From NCBI GenBank assembly GCA_017432325.1, contig JAFRJJ010000080.1, positions 1 to 44,538 of the forward strand: a stretch of DNA of 44,538 nucleotides, in the 5' to 3' direction. Below are positions 10,112 through 18,285 of the stretch, in pieces (within the stretch, counting starts at the first letter, position 1; each line of letters opens with the position of its first letter). This DNA comes from Solobacterium sp. GTDB lineage: Bacteria > Bacillota_I > Bacilli_A > Erysipelotrichales > Erysipelotrichaceae. The position numbers and the translations under genes were made by a program. The notes below the pieces were generated by a model. The model was not told the DNA's origin, did not search any database, and saw nothing but the letters and a program-made list of their open reading frames with translations.

Positions 10112-10963
10112 TCAATATCCGGCCAGGATCTCCCGGGCCCGATAGTTCAGATTCTCTCCGTCAACAGCGCCTTTTGTCTGTTCCAGGATCGTCCTTCCCC
10201 AAACATAGCCGTAAGCTTCACATGCCTGCAGCCAGTCGTCGTAGTCCGGATCGTCCGGGGAGAGGTATTCATAACCGATCTCTTCAAGAATGTCTGTCTC
10301 TTTCTTTAAGTCGGCAGCTGCGGCTTCGGCAAAGACAAGCGCCCGGTCACGGCCGGAGACAGCGTCAATGGCCTCCCGGTATTCTTTGGGAAGAGAATTC
10401 CACACATCCATATTGACGCAGATGCTCAGCACGGATGCCATTCCGTCCGGTCTTCTTCCGAACTGCGGGAGATCGCCTTTCAGGAGTTTTTCCGGAACGG
10501 TATAGATCGAGAGGACTTTCCAGTTGTTGTCCCACTCATTCCTGATCTCGGGAAATTCATCATACAGGTCGTAGAGCAGGCGGGTCGTTTTCAGATTGTC
10601 GTCTGCGCCTCTCAGCGGAAGCGAGACGACGTCGGAAAGGGGAAACACGGTATCGTCATACTGTGTGCTCATATGTCCGATCTCGACGATGCCAAGAGAG
10701 ACATATCTGCTCACCTCTCTCGGGCTGGCGATCCCGGCGCCGTAGATCGGAAAGACACTGACATGCCCGTCAGTCGCTTCGCTGACAGCGTTGAAATAGT
10801 CCGTCAGAGCCTTTGCGGTCTCACTGTCTCCATCATAGTGAGTAGAGAATTTGAAGGAAAAGCTTTCCTTCCTTTCGGACGAAGATGTTTGACCCGCGTT
10901 CCCGCAGGCTGCCAGACAGAATGCCGTGACAGACGAAAGAAGGGCAGTAAATATCTTTTTCAT
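10112..10963 (-). CDS. Orphan TRAP-type (DctP-like) substrate-binding lipoprotein, apparently shortened
   Basis: The signal peptide ends in a lipobox (LAAC, lipid on Cys20). The mature part matches DctP-type binding proteins at both ends: FSTHYDGDSETAKALTDYF with HVSVFPIYGAG early on, and VNMDVWNSLPKEYREAI with a helical C-terminus later. At 283 residues it is shorter than the usual 320-340. The segment missing between KLLKGDLPQFGRR (~170) and the VNMDVWNSLP part (~190) normally carries the conserved ligand-binding 'lkGlkiR' and 'alqtGvvDG' regions. No DctQ/DctM membrane genes lie nearby. It may be a decayed gene or a repurposed lipoprotein. Confidence 0.7.
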   Translation of the reverse strand: MKKIFTALLSSVTAFCLAACGNAGQTSSSERKESFSFKFSTHYDGDSETAKALTDYFNAVSEATDGHVSVFPIYGAGIASPREVSRYVSLGIVEIGHMSTQYDDTVFPLSDVVSLPLRGADDNLKTTRLLYDLYDEFPEIRNEWDNNWKVLSIYTVPEKLLKGDLPQFGRRPDGMASVLSICVNMDVWNSLPKEYREAIDAVSGRDRALVFAEAAAADLKKETDILEEIGYEYLSPDDPDYDDWLQACEAYGYVWGRTILEQTKGAVDGENLNYRAREILAGY

Positions 10964-11290
10964 AAAATTGACTCCTGATCTGCTGCTTTACAAGTTTTAT
11001 TGTACTGGTGACTAAATCAGGCTTTCAGTATAGTGCGCATGAGCCTATATACCGGAAGGTCCTGACGAAAAGCAGGATCGGGGACGAAGATATCTTTCGT
11101 GTGAGCGACAGCAGAAATGGCCGATATCCGGGAAGTGCAGGAAACACTGTAAACCTTCTGATAAACAGAATCAGCTGCATATCAGGAAAAAGGACCGGCT
11201 ATGATCGGCCGATCCGATGAAATACTATCTCAGTTGTTCGTGACAGCAATGTAACTACAGCTCCGTATACGGGATACGTCCGTACGGTCG
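10964..11290. other. Intergenic stretch without a convincing gene
   Basis: 327 bases. A 70-codon rightward frame (11008-11220) lacks a ribosome site and any recognisable similarity, and the leftward SDR terminator overlaps its end. A short palindrome CCGTATACGG lies near 11262. The stretch could be eroded sequence next to the shortened TRAP gene; I see no identifiable remnant. Confidence 0.4.
11187..11215 (-). terminator. Intrinsic terminator of the SDR gene
   Basis: Minus strand: GGATCGGC (11215-11208), 8-base loop, GCCGGTCC (11199-11192), then TTTTT. It lies about 75 bases past the SDR stop codon. Confidence 0.65.
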
Positions 11291-12172
11291 TTATGCTTTG
11301 TTTTCCGCTCTTTCTTCTTCAATCAGGATGTCCGTCAGATCAAAGATCCAGTCCCGCAGGTTTGAAAAACGATAACCGGCAGACAATGCCTTTCCGGTAT
11401 CAAATGATTCGTTGGAAACAAGTCCGTTGAACGGGGCAGGATCACCATCCCCGCTGAGTACTGCCTTCTTTCCGGTTTTTGATTCAATATACCGGATGAT
11501 CTCTCCCGGTGAAATAAAGCCGTATGAGCACCCGTTAAACGCTCCGCTTACTTCAGAATTGACGAGATGCGCCATGAACTCACCGGCTTCCTTCTCATGG
11601 ATAAATGACATCCCATAGTCCGCATCATCCACATACATCGGCTGACCGCGCATCACATGTTCCACATAAAACCGCAGTCTGTTGGTGTAGTCATGGATGC
11701 CCAGGACGATCGGATACCTTACAAAGACGCAGTCCTGTTCAGCCATATACTCATAGGCAGCGCGTTCGGCCTGACGCTTGGATTCCGTATAGTCGTCGGT
11801 TCTTCCCTGCCATTTCAATTCGTAAGTCTGAGGCTCGAATTCAGACTCCATGATCCCTTCATGGCATTCCGTATAGACAGAACCGGTCGACATCTGGATG
11901 TACTTACCGCATCTGACGTTCTCTAAAAGTGCCCTGACATCATTGGAACTGTAGGCGACCTTGTCGATGATCACGTCAAAATATCTGCCTCCGACAGCCT
12001 GCCTGACACTTTCCGGGTCAGTCCTGTCCAGGATGATGCTCTCTGTTTGTTCCGCAAAAGGATTTTTCAGATTTCCCCTTGTTGCGACCGCGATATGATG
12101 TTCTTGTTCCAGCAGCTTTGCGATCATCGGGATTCCGAAAAACCTTGTCCCGCCTATAACCAGTATTTCCAT
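11291..12172 (-). CDS. NAD(P)-dependent epimerase/dehydratase-family (extended SDR) protein
   Basis: 293 residues. The Rossmann motif GGTRFFG (7-13) matches the extended SDR pattern. The active-site YxxxK is Y128-TES-K132, after a TGSVY strand. The C-terminal half (SFIHEKEAGEFMAHLV, then GEIIRYIESKTGKK) is like the sugar-nucleotide epimerase and plant 'mRNA-binding' SDR branch. The substrate cannot be read from sequence. AAGGAGGACATC precedes the ATG. The start overlaps the tail of a broken XRE-like reading frame, which hints that its original upstream partner was lost. Confidence 0.82.
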   Translation of the reverse strand: MEILVIGGTRFFGIPMIAKLLEQEHHIAVATRGNLKNPFAEQTESIILDRTDPESVRQAVGGRYFDVIIDKVAYSSNDVRALLENVRCGKYIQMSTGSVYTECHEGIMESEFEPQTYELKWQGRTDDYTESKRQAERAAYEYMAEQDCVFVRYPIVLGIHDYTNRLRFYVEHVMRGQPMYVDDADYGMSFIHEKEAGEFMAHLVNSEVSGAFNGCSYGFISPGEIIRYIESKTGKKAVLSGDGDPAPFNGLVSNESFDTGKALSAGYRFSNLRDWIFDLTDILIEEERAENKA

Positions 12173-12279
12173 GATGTCCTCCTTACTAGAACGTTTATTG
12201 TGATCTTCTTTGCAGTTCTGACTTTTCGGAACCGTTTGGCAGTGTTCATTGCCATCTCGTATGGAGTTTCAAGGATCAT
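12154..12279 (-). pseudogene. N-terminal fragment of an XRE/HipB-like regulator gene
   Basis: A leftward frame starts with a good site (GGAG, seven bases, ATG) and encodes MILETPYEMAMNTAKRFRKV followed by RTAKKITINVL. This resembles the first helices of small XRE antitoxin/repressor proteins (ETPxExAxNxAKRxRxxR, then KxIT). About 32 codons in, the frame runs into the SDR ribosome site and stops at codon 41, before the HTH could be completed. I read it as the remaining start of a deleted regulator, with its operator (12297-12310) still present. A real short peptide is the alternative. Confidence 0.42.
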
Positions 12280-12296
12280 AACTATTCTCCTTTTTC

Positions 12297-12310
12297 GCTA
12301 ATATATTAGC
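12297..12310. promoter_or_regulatory. Perfect 14-base palindrome GCTAATATATTAGC
   Basis: It lies directly upstream of the ribosome site of the XRE-like fragment, where an autorepressor would bind. A TTGACA-like box at 12336-12341 faces right and TTGTCA faces left, so the site sits in a divergent control region. Confidence 0.4.
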
Positions 12311-12417
12311 ATTATTCGCATAAAATACGGTTTATTTGACAATATATAAGTAATTTTATGAAAGAAGACTTCATAGCTCTGTCAAACGATATACAGTGAA
12401 ATGAGGAGTGCTGATCG

Positions 12418-12498
12418 ATGATGGAGATGCCTGTTTGTCTGATTCAAAAAAAGGCAAACATACCCTGCGAAAGTGGTATGATATATACATATTATTGA
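12418..12498 (+). CDS. Possible 26-residue leader peptide upstream of the PTS regulator
   Basis: ATG-ATG with AGGAG nine bases upstream opens a 26-codon frame (MMEMPVCLIQKK...) that ends 35 bases before the regulator start. The stretch also contains the arms TGTTTG/CAAACA and a TATGAT box, so it may only be promoter DNA. The other parts of 12311-12533 hold nothing I can name. Confidence 0.2.
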   Translation: MMEMPVCLIQKKANIPCESGMIYTYY

Positions 12499-12533
12499 TG
12501 TTTGTTAAGCAGATAGGGTAGTCGGAAACAACA

Positions 12534-14417
12534 ATGGATTATAAATCTGAATTATTGAAAACACTGTCGGCGGAAGAATATGTGACAGCTTCCCAGCTGT
12601 CATCTTTTTTCCATGTCTCGAACAAGACGATCCGGTCATGGGTAAAAAGCATCAATGATGAAGGTGAGGCATTCGGTGTCAGTATCGAGTCACGTCCGCA
12701 TTACGGCTACATCCTGATCGCCGATGATCCGGAAGATATTGAACGTCTGAAGCAGTCTCTTTCCTCAGCCGAAGCACTTTCTCCCGATTCTCCCAATACC
12801 CGCCTGTATTATCTGATCAAGGTACTGCTGGAAAGCGGTGACTATGTCAGGATCGGTGATATTGCGGACGAACTGTATGTTTCCAGGCCTACCATGCAGG
12901 GGGCAGTACGGGAAGCGGAAGGCATCCTGAACCAGTACGGCCTGACGCTGAAGCGCCGTCCGGCATACGGCATCAAGGTGGAAGGAAACGAATTTGATAT
13001 CCGCCGATGCATTGCGAGCTACTTTGTCAGAAGAAACAACCTGCTTTACCGCAGTGATATGGAATCCGCCATGCACTCTGCGGCCAAGATCATCAGGGAA
13101 CTGCTGATCCGCTATGATATCCATCTGACGGATGTTTCCTTTGCGTCGCTCCTGTTCCAGTCATACGTCGCGCTGGAGCGGATGAAGCAGGGGAAGTATA
13201 TCGAACTGAACAGCGGCGCCTTCAGCGGCGCCGGTGAAAAGGAACTCGGCTTTGTCAGGGAACTGCTTTCCGTGTTCAAGGAAGAATATGACTTTGACGC
13301 GCCGGAAGATGAAGCGTATTACATGCTGATATACCTGATGGCAGGCAGAAGAAGCGGCAGTGTGTCCGGTGATGAGACGAACTTCGTTATCCATGAAGAG
13401 ATCGATGAGCTGACCACCCAGATCCTGGAATCGGTATACCAGGAGTACCACATGGATCTGCGTGACAATTTTGAAATACGCATGCTGCTGAACCAGCATC
13501 TCGTCCCGATGGATATTCGTCTGCAGTTTGATATCCAGTCGGTCAATCCGATGCTGGATCAGATCAAGCGCTATGACATGCAGTCATTTATCGTCGCGAC
13601 ACATGTCAGCGCGATCATTTCCGAACATTATAAAAAACCTGTCAGTGAAGACGAGACAGGCTATCTTGCGTTTATCTTTGCCCTGGCAAAAGAGAACTCC
13701 AAGAATGAGAAAAAAGCCAATATCCTGATCGTATGCGCTGCCGGCAAAGCATCCTCAAGACTGCTTGCAAACCGCTACCAGAGGGAATTCAGCAGATATC
13801 TCGATCACATCTATCTGTGCGATCTTGCCGAACTGAGCCGCTTTGATTTTGAAAAGGTTGATTATATCCTGACGACAGTCAACGTTGCTGTCTATGTGCC
13901 CAAGCCGATCATGGAAGTCGGGAACTTCTTCAATGACAATGACAGGGCAGCCGTACAGGAACTGCTGGAAAGAGGGGAAACATCTTTCCTGCGGAAATAC
14001 TTCAGGCCTTCCGCGTTCTATACGGATATTACCGGGGATACAAAGGAAGAGATCATCCAGCAGATGTGCGAACGGGCGGCCGAAGAGACGGAACTGCCGG
14101 AAGGCTTTACGGATTCCGTACTGAAGCGTGAAGCACTGGCTCCGACAGACTTCGGCAACCATATCGCGCTGCCTCATCCGTATAAAACAGTCACGGACAA
14201 GACGATCGTATGCGTCGCTGCCCTGAAGAAACCGGTCTTATGGTCACGGAATGAAGTGCAGTTCGTCATCCTGGCTTCTACGGGAAAAGAATCCGATCCG
14301 GATGAAGAAGAATTCTACCGCGTAACGACCCAGCTGATCGTGGATTGTCCGGGTATTGAGGAACTGATCAGGGAGCCTTCCTATGAAGCTTTTATGAATC
14401 TTCTGAAGGATATCTGA
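12534..14417 (+). CDS. PRD-domain transcriptional regulator with PTS IIB-like and IIA domains (MtlR/LicR type)
   Basis: 627 residues. The order is a DeoR/HTH_11-like domain (~5-60), an Mga-like second HTH (~88-150), PRD1 (~175-280), PRD2 (~290-390), a IIB-like domain with Cys401 in IVCAAGKASSR, and a fructose/mannitol-type IIA domain (~485-627) with His548 in ALPHP. Such proteins activate PTS genes and are tuned by phosphorylation through HPr and the cognate IIB. PRD2 has a His in NQHLVP (H322), but the usual second His is Ile in GYLAFIF, and PRD1 shows no clear regulatory His, so control may rest on fewer sites. It lies directly before the IIB-IIC-glucuronidase genes, which it probably controls. 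Confidence 0.88.
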   Translation: MDYKSELLKTLSAEEYVTASQLSSFFHVSNKTIRSWVKSINDEGEAFGVSIESRPHYGYILIADDPEDIERLKQSLSSAEALSPDSPNTRLYYLIKVLLESGDYVRIGDIADELYVSRPTMQGAVREAEGILNQYGLTLKRRPAYGIKVEGNEFDIRRCIASYFVRRNNLLYRSDMESAMHSAAKIIRELLIRYDIHLTDVSFASLLFQSYVALERMKQGKYIELNSGAFSGAGEKELGFVRELLSVFKEEYDFDAPEDEAYYMLIYLMAGRRSGSVSGDETNFVIHEEIDELTTQILESVYQEYHMDLRDNFEIRMLLNQHLVPMDIRLQFDIQSVNPMLDQIKRYDMQSFIVATHVSAIISEHYKKPVSEDETGYLAFIFALAKENSKNEKKANILIVCAAGKASSRLLANRYQREFSRYLDHIYLCDLAELSRFDFEKVDYILTTVNVAVYVPKPIMEVGNFFNDNDRAAVQELLERGETSFLRKYFRPSAFYTDITGDTKEEIIQQMCERAAEETELPEGFTDSVLKREALAPTDFGNHIALPHPYKTVTDKTIVCVAALKKPVLWSRNEVQFVILASTGKESDPDEEEFYRVTTQLIVDCPGIEELIREPSYEAFMNLLKDI

Positions 14418-14441
14418 TCTGAATAATGCAATGTAAAATGA

Positions 14442-14466
14442 GTGTCCGCAATATTGCGGCACTTTT
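14442..14466 (+). terminator. Terminator after the PTS regulator gene
   Basis: GTG(T)CCGCAA and TTGCGGCAC pair with one bulged T and are followed by TTTT. It separates the regulator transcript from the IIB-IIC genes. Confidence 0.6.
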
Positions 14467-14503
14467 ATGAATGGAGATTGTCTAAGGAATTTTTTATATT
14501 ATG

Positions 14504-14536
14504 GATGTAACAAAAATCGCGATAAATAGTTACATC
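14504..14536. promoter_or_regulatory. Inverted repeat GATGTAAC-N17-GTTACATC, candidate activator site
   Basis: Perfect 8-base arms (14504-14511, 14529-14536) surround an AT-rich centre holding TCGCGA. It lies about 35-65 bases upstream of a weak promoter (ATTCAG, 17 bases, TAGAAT at 14569-14574), the usual place for an activator. The obvious candidate protein is the PRD regulator encoded just upstream. Confidence 0.5.
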
Positions 14537-14598
14537 ACAGCAGCCATTCAGCATGAACTCAATTCGTGTAGAATAGTAATCGGGGGAGTATTGATACT

Positions 14599-14907
14599 AT
14601 GAAACATATCGTTCTGATCTGTGCCGGAGGATTCTCTACAAACATTCTGGCAACGTATATCAGGAAAGAAATGAAAGAACATGAGTTCGATGGTGACATC
14701 AAAGCAATGTCTGAATGGAATTTCCAGGGCTTAAGACAGCACGTGGATGTCATTCTTCTTGGACCGCAGCTCAGCTTCATGCATGAAGAGATCAGCAGGA
14801 AGTACCAGGGAACCGGTACGAAAGTAGCTATGATCAACATGGCTGACTACGGAAAAATGAATGGAAAACGCGTGTTCGAGCAGATCCTGAATCTGCTGGA
14901 TGAGTAA
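14599..14907 (+). CDS. PTS IIB component, lactose/cellobiose family
   Basis: 102 residues, the normal size. The phosphocysteine is Cys8 in LICAGGFSTN, matching the CxxGxST signature. It passes phosphate from a IIA protein to the sugar carried by IIC. No separate lactose/cellobiose-type IIA gene is in the window, so a IIA from elsewhere must serve it. GGGGGAG lies ten bases before the ATG. The IIC gene starts 15 bases after this stop. Confidence 0.93.
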   Translation: MKHIVLICAGGFSTNILATYIRKEMKEHEFDGDIKAMSEWNFQGLRQHVDVILLGPQLSFMHEEISRKYQGTGTKVAMINMADYGKMNGKRVFEQILNLLDE

Positions 14908-14922
14908 AAAAGGAGAGAGATC

Positions 14923-16203
14923 ATGTCTATTCAAGACAAAATGACAGGCTTCTTTGACAAGCTTGCCCCGACAGTTAATAAGCTGGGTAACAATGTTTAC
15001 CTGCGTGCTATTTCAAATACGATGATGGGGACTATCGGACCTCTGATGGTCGGTTCCATCGCAGTACTGCTTCTTGCGTTCCCGATTCAGGGGGTTAAGG
15101 ACGCAATTGCCGCAATCGGTCTGACACCGATTCTGGCTGCGGTCAACTCTGTAACGATCGGCGGACTTGCTCTGTATGTCTCATTCCTGATGGCAAAGAA
15201 CCTTGTTTCTTCGCTGCTGAATGAAGACGGTGCCCTGATCGGTGCTCTTTCTCTGATGGGCTTCCTGATCATCACACCGCTCGGACCGCTGGAAGGCGGC
15301 GGAAACGGAATCCCGACCCAGTGGCTCGGTGCTTCCGGTGTATTCTCAGCATTCATCATCGGTATCATTACCGCTAAGGTATATGAACTGTTCGTTAAGA
15401 AACACATCACGATCAAGATGCCGGAAAGTGTTCCGCCTGTTGTAACAAAGTCATTTGACTCCCTGTTCCCTGCAATGACACTCGGCTGCATCTTCATGCT
15501 GATCAGACTGCTGTTCCAGATGACAAGCTTCGGCAGCATGCACCAGTTCATCTATTCCATGATCCAGGCTCCTCTGCAGGGTCTGGGTACATCCCTGCCG
15601 GCTACTCTGGTATTCGGTACAGTCGCTCAGCTGTTCTGGTTCTTCGGAATTCACGGAACAAACGTTATCAACCCGCTGGTTCAGCCGCTCCGTCTCGCTC
15701 TGGATACAGAAAACCTGACAGCTCTGGCTGCAGGCCTGCCTCTGCCGAACATCATTGGCAACGCATTCTGGTCCATCAACACATGGGGTGCTACAACTCT
15801 GGGTCTGATCTTCCTGATGCTGCGTTCCAAGTCCAAGCAGTATCGTGAAATGGGAAAAATCGCGCTGGTACCTGGTCTGCTCGGAATCACCGAACCGCTC
15901 GTATTCGGTCTTCCTCTGGTATTCAACTTCGATTTCTTCTTCCCTTATATCTTCAATAACGTAATCATCATCCTTCTGTCCTACTTCCTCACAGCAATCG
16001 GCGTCGTTGCCAGATGCTCAGGTGTACAGTGCATCTTCGGTCTGCCGCTCGGTTTCCACGCTATGGTCGGCGGTCACTGGACGATCGTCGTATGGCAGCT
16101 TATTTCACAGCTCATCATCTCACCGGTACTCTGGTATCCGTGGTTCAAGATGGCTGAAAAGAAAAAGGTTCAGGAAGAAGAAGCTTTCACAGAAGCTGAC
16201 TAA
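14923..16203 (+). CDS. PTS IIC component, lactose/cellobiose family
   Basis: 426 residues of membrane permease with about ten hydrophobic segments. Family features include the start MTGFFDKLAPTVNKLGNNVYLRA, the FFGIHGTNVINPL loop and the GITEPLVFGLPLVFN segment, where conserved His and Glu handle the sugar. It forms the channel of the PTS system with the IIB encoded just upstream. The neighbouring beta-glucuronidase suggests a beta-linked, uronic-acid-containing substrate rather than plain cellobiose. GGAGAGA precedes the start. Confidence 0.92.
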   Translation: MSIQDKMTGFFDKLAPTVNKLGNNVYLRAISNTMMGTIGPLMVGSIAVLLLAFPIQGVKDAIAAIGLTPILAAVNSVTIGGLALYVSFLMAKNLVSSLLNEDGALIGALSLMGFLIITPLGPLEGGGNGIPTQWLGASGVFSAFIIGIITAKVYELFVKKHITIKMPESVPPVVTKSFDSLFPAMTLGCIFMLIRLLFQMTSFGSMHQFIYSMIQAPLQGLGTSLPATLVFGTVAQLFWFFGIHGTNVINPLVQPLRLALDTENLTALAAGLPLPNIIGNAFWSINTWGATTLGLIFLMLRSKSKQYREMGKIALVPGLLGITEPLVFGLPLVFNFDFFFPYIFNNVIIILLSYFLTAIGVVARCSGVQCIFGLPLGFHAMVGGHWTIVVWQLISQLIISPVLWYPWFKMAEKKKVQEEEAFTEAD

Positions 16204-16216
16204 TGTGATCAATTCA

Positions 16217-16246
16217 GGATCCCGGACCCGATTCCGGGATCCTTTT
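16217..16246 (+). terminator. Strong terminator hairpin between PTS IIC and beta-glucuronidase
   Basis: GGATCCCGGA (16217-16226) and TCCGGGATCC (16233-16242) form a perfect 10-base stem with a 6-base loop, then TTTT. Only 22 bases separate it from the glucuronidase ATG and no new promoter is visible, so the enzyme is probably made by read-through at lower level. Confidence 0.72.
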
Positions 16247-16268
16247 GTCAAAATAAAGGAGAAAAAAT

Positions 16269-18065
16269 ATGTTGGATTATTCTGTTCTGTTTCCTGTTAA
16301 CACCACAGCAAGATCGGCAGTATCACTTGACGGCATGTGGAAATTCAGCTTCGACAAAGAAGGGAAAGGCTGCAGTGAAAACTGGATGAACGGCCTGCCT
16401 GCTTCTGTTCAGATGCCTGTTCCCGCATCATTCTCCGATGTATTCACGGATCATGAATCCCGTGACTACTGCGGAGACTTCTGGTATGAAAAGGAGTTCT
16501 TCCTGCATGACTGCGGTGACCGGAGAGTTGAGCTGCGTTTCGGTTCCGTAACGCACAGATGCACAGTCTTCGTGAACGGAAAAGAGATCTGCTTCCATGA
16601 AGGCGGATTCCTGCCAGTCGTATGCGACATCACTGATGCTGTTAAGAAGAATGCCGTAAACAAAGTTGTCGTCAAGGCAAACAACGAACTCAGCGAAGCT
16701 ACACTTCCCTGCGGAAGCGTGAAGGAACTGATGAGCGGCCGCAAGCTGGCAGCTCCTTACTTCGACTTCTTCAACTATTCCGGTATTCAGCGCTCCGTAT
16801 ATCTTGTGACAAAACCGCAGGAGAATATTTCCGATTACGATACATGCTTCGAGCTGAAGGGTGCTGACGCGGATGTTCATTACCAGGTATACACGAACGG
16901 TGTACATGATGTACACGCTGTCCTGAAAGACAGGGAAGGAAATACCGTTGCTGAGTCTGCCGGCGCAAAAGGCACGCTGCATGTCGAAAACGCGCATCTC
17001 TGGAAGGTCAGGAACGCGTATCTCTACACGCTCGTACTCGAGATCAGAGACGGCGAAACAGTGATCGACAGATATGAATCCCCGCTGGGCATCCGCACGA
17101 TCCGTATCGAAGGCACAAAGATCCTGGTCAATGATGAACCGGTATACCTCAAGGGTTTCGGCAAGCACGAAGACTTTGAAGTGATCGGCAGAGCATTCAA
17201 CTACGGTGTCGCAAAGCGCGACTATGAGTGCATGAAGTGGATCAATGCCAACTGCTTCCGTACATCCCATTATCCGTATGCGGATGAATGGTACCAGCTG
17301 GCGGATGAGGAAGGCTTCCTGATCATCGATGAAATTCCTGCTGTCGGCATGATGCGTTCGACAAGAAACTTCGTCAAGGCAGGTACAGGCGGATTCACGC
17401 ATTTCTTTGAAACAGATACAGTTCCCGAACTGCTGAAGAACCACAAGCTGCAGGTGGAAGAAATGATCGCCCGCGACAAGAACCACCCGAGCGTCTTCTC
17501 ATTCTCATTGTTCAATGAGCCTGAGACAACATCCAAAGAAGCACATGACTACTTCAAGGCAGTCTTTGACGCAGCACGTCCGCTGGATCCCCAGAAGCGT
17601 CCGCTGACCGGTGCGTTCGAAAAGAACAGCCAGCCGGAACTCTGCCAGGTCTATCCGCTCTGCGACTTCATGTGCCTGAACAGATACTATGGATGGTACA
17701 TCAGCGGTGGTCCGGAGATCGAAGATGCTGAGCTGAAATTCCGTGATGAAATGAACAGATGGGCAGCGAAAGACCTGAACGTTCCGTTCGTATTTACAGA
17801 ATTCGGTACAGATACGATGGATACTCTCCACAAGCTCCCGTCCATCATGTGGTCACAGGAATACCAGGATGAATACTATGAAAGAAACTTCAGCGTATTT
17901 GATTCCTATGACTTCATCCAGGGTGAACTGACATGGAACTTCGCAGACTTCCAGACGACCGAAGGTATCTTCCGCGTCAACGGCAACAAGAAGGGTGTAT
18001 TCACCAGAAACAGACAGCCGAAATCTTCCGCATTCGTGCTGAAGAAGCGCTGGGAAAACAAATAA
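16269..18065 (+). CDS. uidA: Beta-glucuronidase (GH2)
   Basis: 598 residues, the usual length. The jelly-roll domain (~1-180), Ig-like domain (~181-275) and TIM barrel (~276-598) are in GH2 order. The acid/base is E417 in FNEPE and the nucleophile E511 in FTEFGTDT. The N573-K-K575 pair in GNKKG is the uronic-acid-recognition motif that separates true glucuronidases from galactosidases, and the C-terminal part closely follows E. coli UidA (LNRYYGWY, WNFADF, NKKGVFTR, KSSAF). The ~25-residue insertion between GMM and LQVEEMIARDKN suggests a 'Loop 1' enzyme, the class able to act on small aglycone glucuronides. It is in a PTS operon rather than beside a GusB-type symporter. Confidence 0.95.
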   Translation: MLDYSVLFPVNTTARSAVSLDGMWKFSFDKEGKGCSENWMNGLPASVQMPVPASFSDVFTDHESRDYCGDFWYEKEFFLHDCGDRRVELRFGSVTHRCTVFVNGKEICFHEGGFLPVVCDITDAVKKNAVNKVVVKANNELSEATLPCGSVKELMSGRKLAAPYFDFFNYSGIQRSVYLVTKPQENISDYDTCFELKGADADVHYQVYTNGVHDVHAVLKDREGNTVAESAGAKGTLHVENAHLWKVRNAYLYTLVLEIRDGETVIDRYESPLGIRTIRIEGTKILVNDEPVYLKGFGKHEDFEVIGRAFNYGVAKRDYECMKWINANCFRTSHYPYADEWYQLADEEGFLIIDEIPAVGMMRSTRNFVKAGTGGFTHFFETDTVPELLKNHKLQVEEMIARDKNHPSVFSFSLFNEPETTSKEAHDYFKAVFDAARPLDPQKRPLTGAFEKNSQPELCQVYPLCDFMCLNRYYGWYISGGPEIEDAELKFRDEMNRWAAKDLNVPFVFTEFGTDTMDTLHKLPSIMWSQEYQDEYYERNFSVFDSYDFIQGELTWNFADFQTTEGIFRVNGNKKGVFTRNRQPKSSAFVLKKRWENK

Positions 18066-18126
18066 AGGATCTTATTTGGATCAATGATCTGCTTCATGCA
18101 GATCAGGATAAGAGAAGAACACGAAG

Positions 18127-18157
18127 ACGAGGTATGAATGAACATGCCTCGTTTTTT
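18127..18157 (+). terminator. Terminator of the glucuronidase operon
   Basis: ACGAGGTATG, loop AATGAA, CATGCCTCGT, then TTTTTT. It is a 10-base stem with one G-T pair. Confidence 0.85.
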
Positions 18158-18233
18158 GTGGTGATCAATATCGATTATCGATAAAAGACGAAATAAACTC
18201 TATGAACTGAAGTATTATATGCTATCATAACAT

Positions 18234-18254
18234 TAGACTAGACCAACTAGACTA
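18234..18254. promoter_or_regulatory. Direct repeat TAGACTA x2, candidate toxin-antitoxin operator
   Basis: TAGACTA occurs at 18234-18240 and 18248-18254 with a 14-base period, just after a TATCAT-like -10 region and 30 bases before the antitoxin. Phd-type antitoxins repress their own operon at such repeats. Confidence 0.4.
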
Positions 18255-18285
18255 ATTATATTGATGGGATACTTATGGAGGGCTT

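Noticed and set aside
11008..11220. 70-codon rightward frame between the TRAP and SDR genes
   Set aside because: No ribosome site, odd composition, and its end is the leftward SDR terminator.
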